Source: Beaufortia kweichowensis (Eukaryota; Chordata; Actinopteri; Cypriniformes; Gastromyzontidae). Taken from it: DNA of 64,000 nt. The position numbers and the translations under genes were made by a program. The stretch spans positions 3,902,492-3,966,491 of the forward strand of contig CM032808.1 of the NCBI GenBank assembly GCA_019155185.1, in the 5' to 3' direction. The notes under the pieces are model-generated. The model was not told the origin of the DNA. It did not search any database and saw only the letters and a program-made list of their open reading frames with translations. Of this stretch, positions 60,810 to 64,000 are shown in pieces; the stretch's first letter is position 1, and every line of letters starts with the position of its first letter.

Positions 60810-61441
60810 CGGTTGCCCCGTTCGAACCCATTGAGGCCGTGTCGGCCAAATTCCTGACCCTCAAGACAATTTTCTTGTTGGCAGTATCTTCTCTGAAGAG
60901 AGTTGGCGATCTCTAAGCTCTCTCAGTTTCTCCTTCATGCCTGGCATTCGCACCGGGCATGGTTAAGGCTTTTCTCTACCCGAGGGTAGGATATGTGCCT
61001 AAAGTTCCCACCAATGTGCCGAGGCACATTACGCTACAAGCCTTCTGTCCTCCTCCCTTCAAGGATTCGGACCAGGAAAAAGCTAATTTACTGTGTCCAG
61101 TGCGAGCACTGGATGCCTACGTTCACAGAACTGCTCCCTTAAGAAAGTCTGAGCAGCTGTTTGTGTGTTTTGGTTCTCCGCCGCTGGGCTGCCCGGCGAC
61201 CAAACCAACTCTTAGCAGGTGGATAGTCGAGGCTATTTCACTTGCTTATGAAGCTTCTGGACAGCAGTCTCCACTTTCTGTCAAAGCTCACTCAACCAGG
61301 GGTATGGCGGCCTCTAAGGCCTTAAGGTCAGGGGCCACGCTCGAGGATGTTTGTAATGCGGCCGGCTGGTCCTCGCCGCCACGCTCAGGCGTTTTTATGA
61401 TCTGGACCTGGCTTCCACGCCAGGCTCCCACGTATTCTTGA
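60770..61441 (+). pseudogene. DIRS tyrosine recombinase, disrupted
   Basis: It overlaps the end of RNase H in a different frame. Catalytic arginine region LLAVSSLKRVGDL is followed at once by an in-frame TAA (60914-60916). The frame continues through 160 codons with AHSTRGMAASKAL (the H-x-x-R pair) and EDVCNAAGWSSP. After that a one-base shift near 61385 puts the catalytic-tyrosine segment into another frame. This enzyme class joins the circular DNA intermediate to the target; this copy cannot. Confidence 0.88.
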
Positions 61442-61982
61442 CCCTGAGGGGTCCGTCCTTTCTGAATGACAGCCGGGGTGTCTTGCTGTTTATTCTCTCT
61501 TGGGGCCTGACTCGAGGGCCAGGACCCCGTGCCAGGGGGCCCCATGCACTTCGGGTCGATGTGAACTGAGACAACGGCCAGCAGAGTCTCGCCGTGTATT
61601 CTTTTCTTCTGGTCCTGGCTTGAGAGCCAGCTACCAGTATCTGGGCTTTACTCCTGTGCACCTCAGCCAGGGCCCCGAGGGGTCCTGGTGACTCATATCA
61701 CATTGGGTGAGCCCATGCGTTGATGCCTGTCTGAATACCGGCCAGTGAATTTCGTCGTGTATTCCCTGCATGCTTTTACTGTGTCTGGACCGAGGTCCTG
61801 TACATTTCTCTTTCGCCCCGAGGGGCTTATTGGGGTTATTAACGCCCAGGAGATCTCACCGTTTTACTCCCTCTCCACAGGTCCTGGCCTGTAGAGAGGG
61901 AGCCGGGTCAGTCCCTATAGTCGTGCTCTACGGATACACACTTCCAGGGACTTGCTCGCACGGTGGCGTTGGGATCTCGTTC

Positions 61983-62085
61983 CCATAGCGTCAAACGCTG
62001 ACACAGCGTTGAGTTCCTTCGACAGGGAACGTCTCAGGTTATGACTGTAACCTTTGTTCCCTAAGAGGGAACGAGACGCTGCGTC
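61983..62085. repeat. DIRS internal complementary region
   Basis: It contains the complement of the left terminus ('gttgagttccttcgacaggg') fused to that of the right terminus ('acgtctcaggttatgactgt'), i.e. a template for the circle junction. Confidence 0.85.
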
Positions 62086-62132
62086 TCTCTGCCATACTCC
62101 CTGCATCCCTGGGCGCAGCTTCGGCACTATAC

Positions 62133-62334
62133 GCTGAATGTGTGTGCGTCCCAAGGTCCTTTTATAGCTTCCTGGTCCTGACGTCACCCGCCTGTGACGT
62201 TCAGTCTAGCCATTCGGCAATTTTACACACGTGCTTCAGACGCAGTCATGCAAAGGCGTTCCCATAGCGTCAAACGCTGACGCAGCGTCTCGTTCCCTCT
62301 TAGGGAACAAAGGTTACAGTCGTAACCTGAGACG
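62133..62334 (-). repeat. DIRS right inverted terminal repeat
   Basis: Inverted copy of 57895-58070 with an extra outer segment carrying a short palindrome ('gttacagtcgtaac' and 'ttccctcttagggaa' words). The promoter motifs are repeated pointing inward. Confidence 0.85.
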
Positions 62335-62972
62335 TTTTTGGCCTAATTTCAATTACTTAAAAATATCTACTTTTTACTAACCACACAAAAACATGGTTTT
62401 CTCAACAACACAAGTTTGACTTTAACCATTAATATGTTAATAAGCTACTGAAAAAAGCACAAATGTCAGGGCATTTCAAAACTTCTCCTGGGTCCCAAAA
62501 CACCCTCAGACCCCAGAGATATGATTTACATTTTAAAGTATCCTTAACTTGCATCACAGCTGGAAAAGCTGGTTTGAAGGAACAGTGTAGCAGTTACCAC
62601 TTATACTGATTTTCTGTGTTCAGTCTGACTCTGCTGAACCCAAAGTGCTTCATGTACTTTTGTTACTGCAACACTTCAAAATACTCTTCTTTATTCAGAG
62701 ATCTTCAGCATTCTCATCATTTTCTCTTATATTGCACACTGCAATATTCAATATTCAAAAATATAGGCACGTATTAGCATGTTTTGCTGAGTTATACAGG
62801 TAAATATCTCTTAAACCCAGCACAAGGAGTAAAGCACAGCTTCACTTGGCTTTTTACTTCATCCTTGACCTTTACTCCATCATGTTTATAATATTTAACT
62901 CTGGAACACTTCTTACCATCTCCAACTCAAGGTTTTTTCTTAGCTCTAACATCTGGGTAGGATGGTTGTGTT

Positions 62973-63163
62973 TAAAATTATTTTTTAGGTTAGTTTAATT
63001 GCTCTTTTCGTGTTACTGTTTTTAAACAAAGCCGATTGGCACATTCACGCTCTCATTCTGCTTAAAGCATTGGATTTATTCTTCTGAACTGTAAACACAA
63101 AATAACTCCTTAACTAAAGCATGTCTTCACCTGTGGCTGGCTGGTGTGTGTGTGTCACAGCCC
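62973..63163. other. Non-homologous sequence between copy B and the gap
   Basis: It does not match copy A beyond 30588. It ends in a short GT run at the gap edge. Probably a different repeat; no coding signal. Confidence 0.4.
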
Positions 63164-63263
63164 NNNNNNNNNNNNNNNNNNNNNNNNNNNNNNNNNNNNN
63201 NNNNNNNNNNNNNNNNNNNNNNNNNNNNNNNNNNNNNNNNNNNNNNNNNNNNNNNNNNNNNNN
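63164..63263. other. Assembly gap of exactly 100 N
   Basis: A round-number N run, the usual placeholder for a scaffold join of unknown size. Continuity across it, and the placement of copy B relative to whatever follows, is not established by sequence. Confidence 0.99.
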
Positions 63264-64000
63264 CCACTCTGATTGTTACTTCTGTGAGAATGGTGCGATT
63301 GCTTTGGTCGGATACAGTTCAGGTGAATACCAGAAAAGGTGCACCTATTGCGTTTCTTGATACATTAATTGTAAAATCTTTTAACAATAAGATATTTAGG
63401 AATAATGAGACCCAGAGATAGAGTTTTAATTTAGCAAAATAGAATAACGCCCTGGTTTATTTCAAACCAACAAATTTGGCCAGAATAGAGATATAAAAGA
63501 TTTCCAAAAAACAAAAACATGAAGCTATGTACTAAAATAAATATGTAAAAAATTCCCCAAATACTTAAATAATATCCTCACTTTTAAGTTTGGCTAGAAA
63601 CCTCCATAGCTTCAATCAACACCTTATAAATCAAAATAACTGACCTAAAAATCCCATCCCTTTTATCCCTTTTCCTAACAGTTTAGAATACACAGATAAC
63701 CCCACAATAAACCAAAACAGTCAATGCGGTCCTGGCATTAAAGTCCTAGCAAATGCAATGGTGATGGGGCCCATTCACACATACACATTACCCACACACG
63801 TGTTATTTCACTTCAGGGTAATTGCTCCTCGCGACAGAGAAAAATACGCCAGGCGGGGCCTGAGTTGGTCTTTACAAAGCATTGGAGTCTCGTTCTGAAC
63901 AAAGAACCAAACACTTGCAAAACATTGAGAGCGCGCAAATGCCTCTATCCAGAAGGCTCACGTGCCACGCCCCAGTTCACTGATATGCTCCTTTCGCCTC
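63264..64000. other. Right-edge sequence, unclassified
   Basis: No match that I can see to the antxr1 upstream region or to copy A. The last 250 bases are richer in CpG ('attgctcctcgcgacag', 'gagagcgcgc') and have a retroelement-LTR look, but nothing definite. Confidence 0.3.

Larger units (their letters stand above)
57895..62334 (+). mobile_element. DIRS-type tyrosine-recombinase retrotransposon
   Basis: 4440 bp with long inverted terminal repeats (57895-58070 against 62133-62334) and an internal complementary region (about 61983-62085) that carries both termini end to end, as DIRS elements need for circle formation. ORF order is gag-like, RT-RNase H, tyrosine recombinase. Copy A gives the exact empty site (29950/29951): no target duplication and no loss, as expected for recombinase-mediated insertion. 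RT is internally deleted, and RT and recombinase contain stops, so it is non-autonomous. Confidence 0.95.
47655..62972. repeat. Duplicated block, copy B
   Basis: Direct-orientation counterpart of 20474-30588, enlarged to 15.3 kb by a LINE (50894-51930) and a DIRS element (57895-62334). The left edge directly abuts the rbp3 terminal exon. Homology ends at 62972, about 190 bp before the assembly gap, in what looks like other repeat sequence, so the true right edge may lie outside. Divergence from copy A is about 1.8% in exons and somewhat more in introns, with several indels. Confidence 0.93.

Noticed and set aside
63121..63421. Open frames running through the N block
   Set aside because: Created by translating unknown bases across an assembly gap.

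Overview
The window is vertebrate, almost certainly teleost, nuclear DNA: AT-rich, with split genes in GT-AG introns and a dense mix of fish-type transposons (L2-like LINEs, tRNA-derived SINEs, hAT, Ty1/copia and DIRS elements). A cyprinid-like fish is my guess from the repeat types, not something proven here.

One host gene fills the left half. On the minus strand, 18 exons between 34145 and 8635 encode a complete 557-residue anthrax-toxin-receptor family protein (ANTXR1/TEM8 type). It has a signal peptide, a von Willebrand A domain with an intact metal site, an Ig-like stalk, one membrane helix, and a cytosolic tail ending in a proline-rich segment. The terminal exon of rbp3 (interphotoreceptor retinoid-binding protein) lies upstream on the same strand at 47645-47420. 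Vertebrates are known to have an ANTXR-like/RBP3 neighbourhood, which would make this the antxr1c/antxrl-type paralogue (inference).

The main oddity is a second, directly oriented copy of antxr1 exons 2-12 at 54385-48447, inside a duplicated block (20474-30588 versus 47655-62972). All 11 duplicated exons are open. They differ from copy A at 14 of 790 coding bases by my count, 7 of them amino-acid changes. One change replaces a metal-coordinating Asp of the vWA site with Glu. The exon 12 donor has become GC. The left junction abuts the rbp3 terminal exon, which fits a head-to-tail tandem duplication of about 27 kb whose remainder lies to the right, beyond an assembly gap (63164-63263).

Between antxr1 and rbp3 sits a four-level transposon nest. 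A hAT element (36064-45658) contains a Ty1/copia element (37138-45023), which contains an unclassified TIR element (38877-42486), which contains an L2-like LINE 3' part (39755-41053). Copy B also carries a LINE insertion (50894-51930) and a DIRS-type tyrosine-recombinase retrotransposon (57895-62334). Copy A preserves the empty site for both. The far left (1-8560) and the large introns hold mainly old repeats and sequence with no recognisable gene.
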